This document shows positions 1-5,674 of a DNA stretch of 5,674 nt, one piece after another. Under the pieces are notes generated by a model. That model was not told the DNA's origin and did not search any database. It worked only from the letters and a program-made list of their open reading frames with translations. Location of the stretch: contig JAUWAK010000072.1 in assembly GCA_030602105.1 (NCBI GenBank), forward strand, positions 1 through 5,674, read 5' to 3'. Each line of letters begins with the position of its first letter. Position 1 is the stretch's first letter. Source of the DNA: Candidatus Aerophobota bacterium (lineage in GTDB: Bacteria > Aerophobota > Aerophobia > Aerophobales > AE-B3A). Both the position numbers and the translations under genes were made by a program.

Positions 1-67
1 GAGGAGAAAGCTTCAGACCCTTCAGAAGGGAAGGAAAATACATCGCTCTCTCCTAGATATTCAATGA
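1..67 (+). other. Possible 3' end of an upstream gene (frame unresolved)
   Basis: Two plus-strand frames are open from the window edge and close just before the dehydrogenase. One stops at TAG 54-56, with a peptide ending FRREGKYIALS. The other stops at TGA 65-67, with a basic peptide ending HRSLLDIQ. Either would leave a short gap (33-44 nt) before the next start, typical of an operon. Neither tail is long enough to recognise a family. A near-perfect palindrome, CCCTTC-A-GAAGGG, lies at 18-30, but no T-run follows it, so it is not called a terminator. The third frame stays open to about 225 and overlaps the dehydrogenase, so it is probably chance. Confidence 0.3.
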
Positions 68-84
68 GCATTCAGCAAATTCCC

Positions 85-91
85 AGGGGGA
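85..91 (+). promoter_or_regulatory. Ribosome binding site of the alcohol dehydrogenase, supporting a GTG start
   Basis: AGGGGGA lies 9 nt before GTG at 101. The dehydrogenase frame is closed upstream by TGA at 65-67, and I see no ATG, GTG or TTG between that stop and 101, nor between 101 and the conserved FYLPTK region. The purine-rich site and the lack of alternatives together fix GTG 101 as the start. Confidence 0.6.
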
Positions 92-100
92 GCTCGGGTT

Positions 101-1372
101 GTGTCAACAAGACAAGAATCTCAAGGAACTACCGAACGCGAGTTCAAAATACGCGGAACAGGCAGGCTCTTAGAATTTGCGTTTTATCTTCCTACCAAAG
201 TCTACTTCGGCGAGGGTATACGTGAAAAGCTGGGAGAAGAAGCGGGAAACCTCGGCCAGAGTGCCCTCATAGTGAGTGATGAGAATATCATCCGCAAAAT
301 CATAAACAGGAAAAAAATAGAAGATTCTCTGAACAAAGCAGGAGTGAAAACCTCTCTCTGGGATGGGGTGGTTGCCAATCCTCCCCTCAGTATAGCAGAG
401 AAGGGAGCCAGATTCGCCAGAAGAGAAAAGTGTGACCTAATAATAGGATTGGGGGGAGGAAGCGTGATCGATGCGGCCAAGGGAATTGCCGTAATGTGCA
501 CCAACCCACCTCCTCTTAGTCTTTATCTTGGCAGGGACAGAATCAGAAAACCCCCCTTGCCTCTCATCGCCATTCCTACCACCGCTGGAACGGGGAGCGA
601 GGTAAATCCCTACGCTGTCTTTACCAACACTCAAAAAACTCCACCCCAAAAAGAAATCATGGCAGATCCTTTACTCTTCCCGAGGATAGCCCTGGTGGAC
701 CCTCAGCTCACTCTTTCCCTGCCTCCCTCCGTTACTGCGGATGCAGGCATAGACGCCCTTTGCCACGCTATTGAAAGCTATACTTCAAAGAAATCCCGGC
801 CTTTCAGCGAAATGCTGGCTTTAGAGACCATCCATATTCTGGCGCATTATCTCGCCAAGGCCGTAAAGGATCCGGGTAACATCAAGATCCGTTCTTATTG
901 TTCGTACGCCTCGCTTCTCGCCGGAATGGCTATTGCACAAACTGGAACGACTCTGGTCCACGGAATGGGGTATAAGCTCAGTGCCCATCTGGGTATTACT
1001 CATGGCAGAGCCAATGGGATCCTACTTCCCTGGGTATCTGAATTCAATCTTCAGGCAGATCCTCCTAGATATACCCACCTAGCAAAAACCTTAGGGGAAA
1101 AAGTAGCGGGTCTGGGATACGAAGAGAGAGCAATGAGGGCGGTAAATGGGATAAGAAGAATTCTGGGAGAGGTGGGCCAGCCTGACAGACTAAAGGGGAA
1201 AAGCATAAAGAGCGATACCATTGAGGAGTTTGCCAGAGAGATCATGCAGGATAAGCGAAGGCTAAGCAATAATCCCCGTCTGGTTACTTTCAAGGATGTA
1301 GTAGGAATCTACCAAAAGGCTTTGGGAAATGCTAATGAGACTCAAGGAGGCTCTAGATGTGTGGCATCGTAG
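101..1372 (+). CDS. Iron-containing (group III) alcohol dehydrogenase
   Basis: A cytoplasmic NAD(P)-dependent alcohol/aldehyde oxidoreductase of the Fe-ADH family; the substrate cannot be predicted. The family fold starts at residues 28-39 (FYLPTKVYFGEG). The dinucleotide-binding GGGSVIDAAK is at 118-127 and TTAGTGSEV at 160-168. By alignment with E. coli FucO the metal ligands are D218 and H222 (DALCHAIESY), H287 (VHGMGY) and H301 (THGRAN), all at family spacing. The histidine usually four residues after the third ligand is Tyr291 here. At 423 residues it is longer than the usual 380-390, mostly from about 25 extra N-terminal residues (MSTRQESQG...), which look unstructured and are not a signal peptide. 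The last 16 nt overlap glmS, so the two are probably translationally coupled. The family call is firm. Glycerol dehydrogenase or a phosphonate-linked dehydrogenase are possible alternatives within the superfamily. Confidence 0.92.
   Translation: MSTRQESQGTTEREFKIRGTGRLLEFAFYLPTKVYFGEGIREKLGEEAGNLGQSALIVSDENIIRKIINRKKIEDSLNKAGVKTSLWDGVVANPPLSIAEKGARFARREKCDLIIGLGGGSVIDAAKGIAVMCTNPPPLSLYLGRDRIRKPPLPLIAIPTTAGTGSEVNPYAVFTNTQKTPPQKEIMADPLLFPRIALVDPQLTLSLPPSVTADAGIDALCHAIESYTSKKSRPFSEMLALETIHILAHYLAKAVKDPGNIKIRSYCSYASLLAGMAIAQTGTTLVHGMGYKLSAHLGITHGRANGILLPWVSEFNLQADPPRYTHLAKTLGEKVAGLGYEERAMRAVNGIRRILGEVGQPDRLKGKSIKSDTIEEFAREIMQDKRRLSNNPRLVTFKDVVGIYQKALGNANETQGGSRCVAS
1344..1350 (+). promoter_or_regulatory. 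Strong Shine-Dalgarno of glmS inside the dehydrogenase gene
   Basis: AAGGAGG is separated by 6 nt from the glmS ATG at 1357. It lies within the last codons of the dehydrogenase, so a terminating ribosome reaches glmS directly. It confirms the start that leaves Cys2 as the N-terminal residue after methionine removal. Confidence 0.85.
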
Positions 1373-3189
1373 GGTACATTGGAGACAAAGCGGTGGACAC
1401 TTTGCTGATTGTGAGCTTGGAAAGACTGGAATATCGTGGATACGATTCTGCAGGTATGGCTACTCTGAACGGAGGAAAACTGGGGATAAGAAAACAGGTA
1501 GGCAAGATTCAAATTCTGAAAGAGATTCTGAAAAAAAAGCCCCTGGAAGGACAGCTGGGAATTGCACACACCCGTTGGGCTACTCACGGGGAGCCTACCA
1601 CGGAGAATGCCCATCCTCACACTGGTTGTAAGAATGAGGTGGCCCTTGTGCACAATGGAATTATTGAGAATTATGCCGAGCTTCGAGACGAGCTTCTCAA
1701 AGAGGGGCACATTTTGCGCACCGACACCGACACCGAAGTGATCGCCCACCTGGTAGAAAAGCATCTAAATAAGAGCCTTCTGGTAGCTGTCCAGAAAGCG
1801 GTAAAAAGACTGGAGGGAAGCTACGCTCTGGCGGTGATATCTATTAAAGATCCCGATAAAATTGTGGTGGCTCGCTACAGATCACCCCTGGTCATTGGAA
1901 TTGGCAAGAATGAAAACTTTGTGGCTTCCGATGCTTCAGCACTTCTTCATCTGACTTCCAACATGATCTTCATGGAGGATGGGCAGGTCGGATTCATAGC
2001 AAAGAGAAGAGTGAAGGTACTTGATAGAGAAGGTCGACCTGTAGAGAAAAAGGTCAAAATCGTCAAGTGGCACCTTCTGGGGGGACCCCAAAAGGATGGA
2101 TACAGACACTTCATGCTTAAAGAAATCCATGAGCAGCCCGCGATCATCCGAAATACTCTTCAACGAAGAATATCTCAGGGTACCGAAAGAATCTATTTTG
2201 AACACACCAGCATCACTGAAGAAAAGCTTCCCAGTATCAGCAGGGTTATCATTCAAGCCTGTGGGACCTCCTGGCACGCTGGCCTGGTAGGTAAATATCT
2301 CTTTGAAAAATATCTGCGTCTGCATACAGAGGTTGATCTTTCCTCGGAGTTTAGGTACCGCATGCCTGTTGTTAGAGGAGATACTCTGGTTATGGCCATC
2401 TCTCAATCGGGAGAGACCGCTGATACACTGGCCGGGATCAGGCTAGCTAAGAGTGTGTTCCTGGATGTTCTCTCCCTATGTAACACCATAGAGAGCACTA
2501 TAGCCCGAGAGTCGGATGGAGTTATCTACGCTTTTGCTGGTTCGGAGATTGGAGTAGCTTCCACCAAGGCTTACACGGCTGAACTTCTGGCCCTATTCCT
2601 TCTCACCATTCACTGGGGAACCCTTAAAGGGATGCTTTCCAAAGAGGAGGCTCATGAGATGGTGGAAGAACTAAAGAAGATCCCCTACTACGTGGAGGAA
2701 ATGCTTGATAACCAGAAAGAAGTTCTGGAATGCGCCGAAAGATACTATCAATCATCCAATTTCCTCTTTTTGGGCAGAAGATTCAATTACCCCACCGCGC
2801 TGGAGGGAGCCTTAAAGCTTAAAGAAATCTCTTACATCCATGCTGAAGGGTATGCCGCTGGCGAGATGAAACATGGACCACTGGCTTTGGTAGATGAGAA
2901 AATGCCGGTAGTCTGCATAGCGCCTAAAGACTCGGTTTACCAGAAGATGATCAGCAACATCCGGGAGGTGAAGGCTAGAAAAGGTAAAGTCATCGCCATC
3001 GCCACCCGAGGAGATGAGGAGATTACAAAACTAGTTGATCATACCATTTTTATTCCTCCCATCCGGGAAGAATTCTCTCCCATATTGGCCGTTATTCCCC
3101 TGCAACTTTTTGCCTACCATGTGGCCATTAAACGGGGATGCCACGTGGACCAGCCGAGAAACCTGGCCAAAAGCGTAACCGTGGAGTAG
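1357..3189 (+). CDS. glmS: Glutamine--fructose-6-phosphate aminotransferase (isomerizing)
   Basis: It makes glucosamine-6-phosphate from fructose-6-phosphate and glutamine in the cytoplasm, the first committed step to UDP-GlcNAc, peptidoglycan and other amino sugars. The full length of 610 residues matches E. coli GlmS (609). The N-terminal class-II glutaminase domain (about 1-240) has Cys2 as nucleophile (MCGIVGYIG), HTRWATHG at 71-78, NAHPH at 84-88, HNGIIENY at 99-106 and Asp123. Two SIS sugar-isomerase domains follow. The first has CGTS at 302-305, SQSGET at 349-354 and STKAYTAEL at 402-410. The second has ALEGALKLKE at 481-490 with Lys487 and Glu490, and His506 in MKHGPLAL. The tail DQPRNLAKSVTVE ends the protein and carries Lys605. 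All catalytic residues are present at E. coli positions plus about two. It overlaps the upstream dehydrogenase by 16 nt, and the PLD-like gene starts 3 nt after it. With no free 5' leader, regulation probably acts on the operon promoter, outside the window. Confidence 0.98.
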   Translation: MCGIVGYIGDKAVDTLLIVSLERLEYRGYDSAGMATLNGGKLGIRKQVGKIQILKEILKKKPLEGQLGIAHTRWATHGEPTTENAHPHTGCKNEVALVHNGIIENYAELRDELLKEGHILRTDTDTEVIAHLVEKHLNKSLLVAVQKAVKRLEGSYALAVISIKDPDKIVVARYRSPLVIGIGKNENFVASDASALLHLTSNMIFMEDGQVGFIAKRRVKVLDREGRPVEKKVKIVKWHLLGGPQKDGYRHFMLKEIHEQPAIIRNTLQRRISQGTERIYFEHTSITEEKLPSISRVIIQACGTSWHAGLVGKYLFEKYLRLHTEVDLSSEFRYRMPVVRGDTLVMAISQSGETADTLAGIRLAKSVFLDVLSLCNTIESTIARESDGVIYAFAGSEIGVASTKAYTAELLALFLLTIHWGTLKGMLSKEEAHEMVEELKKIPYYVEEMLDNQKEVLECAERYYQSSNFLFLGRRFNYPTALEGALKLKEISYIHAEGYAAGEMKHGPLALVDEKMPVVCIAPKDSVYQKMISNIREVKARKGKVIAIATRGDEEITKLVDHTIFIPPIREEFSPILAVIPLQLFAYHVAIKRGCHVDQPRNLAKSVTVE

Positions 3190-3192
3190 GGG

Positions 3193-3738
3193 ATGAGGAA
3201 AATATCCCTCCTCTGGGGCATCGTTATCAGCCTAGTTCTTGCCAGCCCTCCTCTTTTAGCGCTTCCCGCTGAAGATGTAGAAGTTATCCGGAACAGAGAA
3301 TACTTCCCCACACTGCACCGGGCACTGCAAGAAGCCCGGGAGTCTATCAAGGTGATAATGCATTCCGCATGCTACTATGAGGAGTACCCTGACAGTCCCA
3401 GCAACATCCTAATCGGGGATCTGATAGAAGCTCACAGAAGGGGTGTTAAAGTAGAAGTTATCCTTGAGCTAGGCATCTGGGACGAGGTTAACCGCAACAA
3501 CCGGGAAGTCGGTCGACTTCTTTCGAAGGAGGGAGTTGCGGTAGCCTTTGACTCCCCCGCAGTTACCACTCATGCTAAACTCATCACCATTGATGGAGAT
3601 GTCAGTATCCTGGGGAGCACCAACTGGAAGTACTACTCTCTGGACAAGAATAACGAGGTTTCAGTTCTCATCAAGTCCAGAGAGGTTGCCACGGAAATTG
3701 AGAAGTATTTCAGAAAAATATGGAATAGCTGCCCCTAG
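3193..3738 (+). CDS. Exported single-HKD phospholipase D-like protein (Nuc-type)
   Basis: A 181-residue protein with one PLD-superfamily catalytic motif: His127, Lys129 and Asp134, then GSTNW at 141-145 and Glu155. This resembles bacterial Nuc endonucleases, small proteins with one HKD that dimerise to build the active site. Residues 1-26 are a likely signal peptide: MRK, a hydrophobic stretch at about 5-24, and possible cleavage after A23 or A26. It would therefore act in the periplasm or outside the membrane. The mature part has only two cysteines, C60 and C180. The ATG lies 3 nt after the glmS stop, with GGAG at 3183-3186 inside the end of glmS as ribosome binding site, so it is probably cotranslated with glmS. 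The substrate is uncertain: nucleic acid is likely from Nuc similarity, phospholipid is possible. Its stop overlaps the stop of the convergent DUF362 gene. Confidence 0.87.
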   Translation: MRKISLLWGIVISLVLASPPLLALPAEDVEVIRNREYFPTLHRALQEARESIKVIMHSACYYEEYPDSPSNILIGDLIEAHRRGVKVEVILELGIWDEVNRNNREVGRLLSKEGVAVAFDSPAVTTHAKLITIDGDVSILGSTNWKYYSLDKNNEVSVLIKSREVATEIEKYFRKIWNSCP

Positions 3739-4907
3739 CTTGGCTTCACTTTGTCCCTCCCACCGATGATCGCCTGAACAACAAACACATTGTTTGGGGG
3801 GCATCCCGTTACAAATCTTTCCCTTCTTTTCTTGAGGGGAACACATTGGCCGACCGCCACAATACTATCCTTTGAAGTGCCCTCAGGAATAGGTGGGTCG
3901 CCAGTAATGACTGTTACTCCAGGAAGGTACTTGAGTTGAGCCTCACGTCGCATATCAACAAGCGCACTCATAACCGTGTTCCGGCATCCAGTACAGGTTA
4001 CTCCTCCATGTATGAGAGAAAAACCTTCAACCTGAACCGGATCATCCTCTATGGATCTTACAAATCGACGTCTCACCTTTTCCAGTTTCTCTCCCACAAC
4101 CTCAATAAATTCATTATCCATGTTACCGAGTCCTCGCTCCGCGGCGAATTTAGTAACCAATACTTCTTTCGGATCATATCCCATGATTTGGCCACAAATA
4201 GAGTCTACTGAGACCGGGTCCTTCCCAGCCACCACCAGGTCCATCTCCAGGGGCCTTCCAAAAATAGGTCCAAGTCCCTCCTGACAAAGTATGGCATCCA
4301 CTACAGTTAGAGCGGGTCTAAATACTGTGTTGATATCAGATATCCCCTTAAAGAGGCCCACCTGGTGCACGCGCCTTTTGTCTTTATCAGTCTCCAGCCC
4401 CTTCATTTTCTTCAAACCACAGGTCATCTCTGTCTGATCGTGGGTCTTCAGCTTGGGTACGCTGATAACCACGTCGGCCCGTTGCACCAGTTTCCAACAT
4501 GGCAAGGTTTCAAACACCCTGCCGTTTTCAACGGGAAGTTCCACGTGGGGCGTCTTCTTCAAGTTGACCACCTCGTAGCCTATCTCCAGAAGTCTCTTAT
4601 AGCCCGAAGTCTGGATGACCTTTTCCGTATCCACGCCCACGGCCGACGATTCGGCAATCACCGGACGGGCACCCAGCTCCCTTACAACATCTGCAATAGC
4701 GCGAGGGACTTCTGGCACAGTGATGCACGCTGCCTCCCGCTCCACTGGTGGGGCCACCCAGCTCGGGTTGATGAGAACCAGGTTGCCTGGCTTGATAATA
4801 TCATCAATTCCACCGATGAGATCCAGGGCCTTCCGAACGGACTCCAGGATTTCGGGGTATTCAGGTTTAGGATTGGTCCTGACAATGGATACCTTTGCCT
4901 TGCCCAT
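3735..4907 (-). CDS. DUF362 family protein with C-terminal four-cysteine region
   Basis: A 390-residue soluble protein without signal peptide. Residues 1 to about 290 show DUF362 (PF04015) features: KPGNLVLINPSW at 39-50, VISVPKLKTHDQTEMTCGLKKMKG at 148-170, and DAILCQEGLGPIFGRPLEMDLVVAGKDPVSVD starting at 204. The GKDPVSVD box and the KLKTH box are the family signatures. Residues about 295-375 form an added region with TCTGC (C305, C308), GQC (C355) and TGCPPNN (C369). This could bind metal or an Fe-S cluster, although the usual ferredoxin CxxCxxCxxxC pattern is absent. DUF362 has no generally established function, so none is assigned. The start is supported by AGGAGG at 4915-4920, 7 nt from the ATG. 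It lies 48 nt downstream of ppnP on the same strand, probably in one transcript. Its last codon shares CTAG with the convergent PLD-like gene. Confidence 0.87.
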   Translation of the reverse strand: MGKAKVSIVRTNPKPEYPEILESVRKALDLIGGIDDIIKPGNLVLINPSWVAPPVEREAACITVPEVPRAIADVVRELGARPVIAESSAVGVDTEKVIQTSGYKRLLEIGYEVVNLKKTPHVELPVENGRVFETLPCWKLVQRADVVISVPKLKTHDQTEMTCGLKKMKGLETDKDKRRVHQVGLFKGISDINTVFRPALTVVDAILCQEGLGPIFGRPLEMDLVVAGKDPVSVDSICGQIMGYDPKEVLVTKFAAERGLGNMDNEFIEVVGEKLEKVRRRFVRSIEDDPVQVEGFSLIHGGVTCTGCRNTVMSALVDMRREAQLKYLPGVTVITGDPPIPEGTSKDSIVAVGQCVPLKKRRERFVTGCPPNNVFVVQAIIGGRDKVKPS

Positions 4908-4914
4908 TCTAAAT

Positions 4915-4920
4915 CCTCCT
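4915..4920 (-). promoter_or_regulatory. Ribosome binding site of the DUF362 gene
   Basis: The minus strand reads AGGAGG followed by 7 nt and ATG (4905-4907). It is a consensus site with good spacing and settles the start codon. It lies in the 48-nt gap after ppnP, where I see neither a convincing terminator nor a promoter. Confidence 0.8.
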
Positions 4921-4955
4921 CATAAGAGCTATACCAGGGACTTGTGTGTCTTGCT

Positions 4956-5234
4956 TCATTTGTACATGCAAGTGTAAGATGCAGGCTTCTTGACCTTTAA
5001 ATCGAACTTTGAGTTGGCCGGAATCACGATGGTATCTCCTATCGTAACAGTTTTCCAATTCGCCCCCGGAGGGCAGATTTCAAACTCTCCCACAGTCACG
5101 GTGATGTGCTCTTCTTCTTCCGTGTCGAAGGAGTATTCTCCAGGCCTCAACACGCCTGCTGTGTATCGGGTGCCTTCAAGTTCAAATCCCAAACTCTTGA
5201 CCTTCCCTTCCAGATATTCATTAACTGTGATCAT
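4956..5234 (-). CDS. ppnP: Pyrimidine/purine nucleoside phosphorylase PpnP (DUF1255)
   Basis: A 92-residue, small cupin-like beta-barrel enzyme; the E. coli protein (YaiE/PpnP) has 94. The family phosphorolyses a broad range of purine and pyrimidine nucleosides to base plus (deoxy)ribose-1-phosphate, serving nucleoside salvage in the cytoplasm. Recognisable landmarks are NEYLEGKVKSLGF at 5-17 (E. coli NEYFSGKVKSIGF), AGVLRPGEYSFDT at 26-38, TVTVGEFEICPPGANW at 45-60, IPANSKFDLKV at 71-81, and the ending PASYTCMYK (E. coli PTSYLCRYL). A purine-rich site, GGAGAGG on the minus strand (5243-5249), lies 8 nt before the ATG. It is the first gene of a minus-strand pair with the DUF362 gene and diverges from proC across 374 bp. 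I found no clear promoter for it in that gap. Confidence 0.93.
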   Translation of the reverse strand: MITVNEYLEGKVKSLGFELEGTRYTAGVLRPGEYSFDTEEEEHITVTVGEFEICPPGANWKTVTIGDTIVIPANSKFDLKVKKPASYTCMYK

Positions 5235-5312
5235 GATCTTTCCCTCTCCAAACCTTTCTCATCACTCAGCTATTAAGTGCAGTACTGTGTAATCTGTACT
5301 TCCAGTAGAATG

Positions 5313-5406
5313 TAACTATTCAGCCACTAAGACACCAAGGCACCAATTCCAATAGTAAATTGTCAATTTTCAATTGTTTGTGTCTTGGTGGCTACCTGAA
5401 CAGTTA
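5313..5406. repeat. Imperfect inverted repeat of 8-nt units (dispersed-repeat-like element)
   Basis: The left arm 5313-5335 and right arm 5380-5406 can pair. The first 14 pairs from the loop side are Watson-Crick except one T-G (5328/5387). After a 4-nt bulge in the right arm come nine more positions with one mismatch. The inner arms read GCCACTAAGACACCAA (5323-5338) and, on the minus strand, GCCACCAAGACACAAA (5392-5377). Both are built of 8-nt units, and a third unit GGCACCAA follows at 5339-5346. The AT-rich centre carries a smaller AATTG...CAATT pairing (5358-5375). There is no T-tract after the right arm, so it is not a typical intrinsic terminator. It resembles the CCACNAAGACACNAAG-type repeats I recall from intergenic DNA of many environmental bacteria. 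It might be a non-autonomous mobile repeat; copy number cannot be judged from one window. Confidence 0.65.
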
Positions 5407-5499
5407 CCAGGAGAATAGAGTAAGATGATTTAAACATTTTATTGCTCTCTTGTTAAGCAAAAATTGGGGTAACGTCGGCTTTTGAGGAAATATTTTTTC

Positions 5500-5527
5500 T
5501 TGACTAAAAGAAATTAAACCTTAAAAT
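5500..5527 (+). promoter_or_regulatory. Sigma70-type promoter for proC
   Basis: TTGACT (5500-5505; 5/6 to consensus) is followed after 16 nt by TAAAAT (5522-5527; 5/6 to consensus). An AT-rich tract with a T6 run just upstream (about 5488-5499) could serve as an UP element. Transcription would start near 5534, giving a leader of about 75 nt before the proC ATG at 5609. Confidence 0.6.
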
Positions 5528-5592
5528 GGCGGAAACGTAACTCAGCGGGAACCAGCTCTTCAGCAAGGCATGGGTTGGGAGATCATCTGATT

Positions 5593-5600
5593 AAGGGGGA
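5593..5600 (+). promoter_or_regulatory. Ribosome binding site of proC
   Basis: AAGGGGGA lies 8 nt before ATG 5609. It supports that start and the reading of the last 66 nt as coding. Confidence 0.7.
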
Positions 5601-5608
5601 TAGAGATC

Positions 5609-5674
5609 ATGTTAAAAGACAGGAAGATTGGCGTAATCGGCACGGGAAATATGGGGGAGGCCCTTATCAGCGGG
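5609..5674 (+). CDS. proC: Pyrroline-5-carboxylate reductase, N-terminal fragment (cut by window end)
   Basis: Only 22 codons are visible. They encode MLKDRKIGVIGTGNMG followed by EALISG: a first beta strand and the Rossmann dinucleotide loop G11-T-G13-N-M-G16 with Ala18. The KIGVIGTGNMGEALI pattern is typical of ProC, which reduces 1-pyrroline-5-carboxylate to proline with NAD(P)H in the cytoplasm. The gene has its own promoter and ribosome binding site and is divergent from ppnP. The rest lies beyond the window. Another Rossmann reductase with the same loop cannot be fully excluded from so few residues. Confidence 0.8.
   Translation, partial: MLKDRKIGVIGTGNMGEALISG

Larger units (their letters stand above)
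5235..5608. other. Divergent intergenic region between ppnP and proC
   Basis: This 374-bp AT-richer gap separates two divergently transcribed genes. From left to right it holds the ppnP ribosome binding site, a short inverted repeat AGTAC-N10-GTACT (5281-5300), the large imperfect inverted repeat (5313-5406), an AT-rich stretch, a sigma70-type promoter facing proC (5500-5527), and a roughly 75-nt proC leader ending in its ribosome binding site. I found no credible open reading frame, tRNA or known riboswitch in it. Confidence 0.7.

Noticed and set aside
18..30. CCCTTCAGAAGGG palindrome as a terminator of the upstream gene
   Set aside because: The stem is short, there is no T-run, and it lies before either candidate stop codon of the upstream gene, so it is probably coding.
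50..60. CTCCTAGATAT repeated at 1062-1072
   Set aside because: An 11-nt match, with the second copy inside conserved-length coding sequence (residues PPRY of the dehydrogenase) and no further extension. Probably chance.
1300..1356. A glmS ribozyme or riboswitch upstream of glmS
   Set aside because: The glmS start lies inside the dehydrogenase gene with its ribosome binding site in the last codons. There is no untranslated leader, and I see no ribozyme core.
1342..1764. Minus-strand reading frame of 140 codons opposite glmS
   Set aside because: It covers the conserved glutaminase domain of glmS in antisense, and its translation resembles no protein family.
4365..4925. Long plus-strand reading frame opposite the DUF362 gene
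   Set aside because: It is fully antisense to a gene with clear family signatures. Its translation shows no recognisable domain and no ribosome binding site was evident.
5377..5406. Right arm of the inverted repeat as an intrinsic terminator
   Set aside because: The loop between the arms is long and no T-run follows on either strand, so it lacks terminator form.
5529..5608. A riboswitch or leader peptide in the proC leader
   Set aside because: I see no conserved aptamer pattern. The only small frame (ATG 5526, four codons then TAA) has no ribosome binding site. The repeated AGATCAT at 5580-5586 and 5604-5610 is short enough for chance.

Overview
The window suggests a bacterium, probably anaerobic and possibly from a poorly cultivated or thermophilic lineage. 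GlmS, PpnP and ProC are bacterial housekeeping types with classical Shine-Dalgarno sites. AGA/AGG arginine codons are frequent, base composition is fairly balanced, and iron-dependent alcohol dehydrogenases and DUF362 proteins are common in anaerobes. The lineage is inference only; there is no rRNA or other taxonomic marker here.

Layout. (1) Positions 1-100 hold the probable tail of an upstream gene and the ribosome binding site of the next one. (2) Positions 101-3738 are a compact plus-strand operon: an iron-type alcohol dehydrogenase, glmS (overlapping it by 16 nt), and a small exported phospholipase-D-like protein starting 3 nt after glmS. Its promoter lies outside the window. (3) Positions 3735-5234 carry a minus-strand pair transcribed toward that operon: ppnP (nucleoside phosphorylase, formerly DUF1255), then a DUF362 protein with an extra four-cysteine C-terminal region. 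The two convergent transcripts meet with their stop codons interleaved in one CTAG. (4) Positions 5235-5608 are a 374-bp divergent intergenic region. It holds an imperfect inverted repeat built from 8-nt units (5313-5406) and a good sigma70-type promoter (5500-5527). (5) From 5609 to the end is the first part of proC.

How the genes work together. GlmS makes glucosamine-6-phosphate, the entry point to peptidoglycan and other amino-sugar envelope polymers. The exported PLD-like protein also acts outside the cytoplasm, but a functional link with GlmS is only implied by tight coupling. The dehydrogenase substrate cannot be read from sequence. PpnP salvages nucleosides, the DUF362 protein has no established function, and ProC makes proline. 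I see no CRISPR array, tRNA, rRNA, transposase or phage gene. I found no convincing new multi-gene system. The points most worth a second look are the DUF362 C-terminal cysteine region, the inverted repeat, and the coupled dehydrogenase-glmS-PLD operon.
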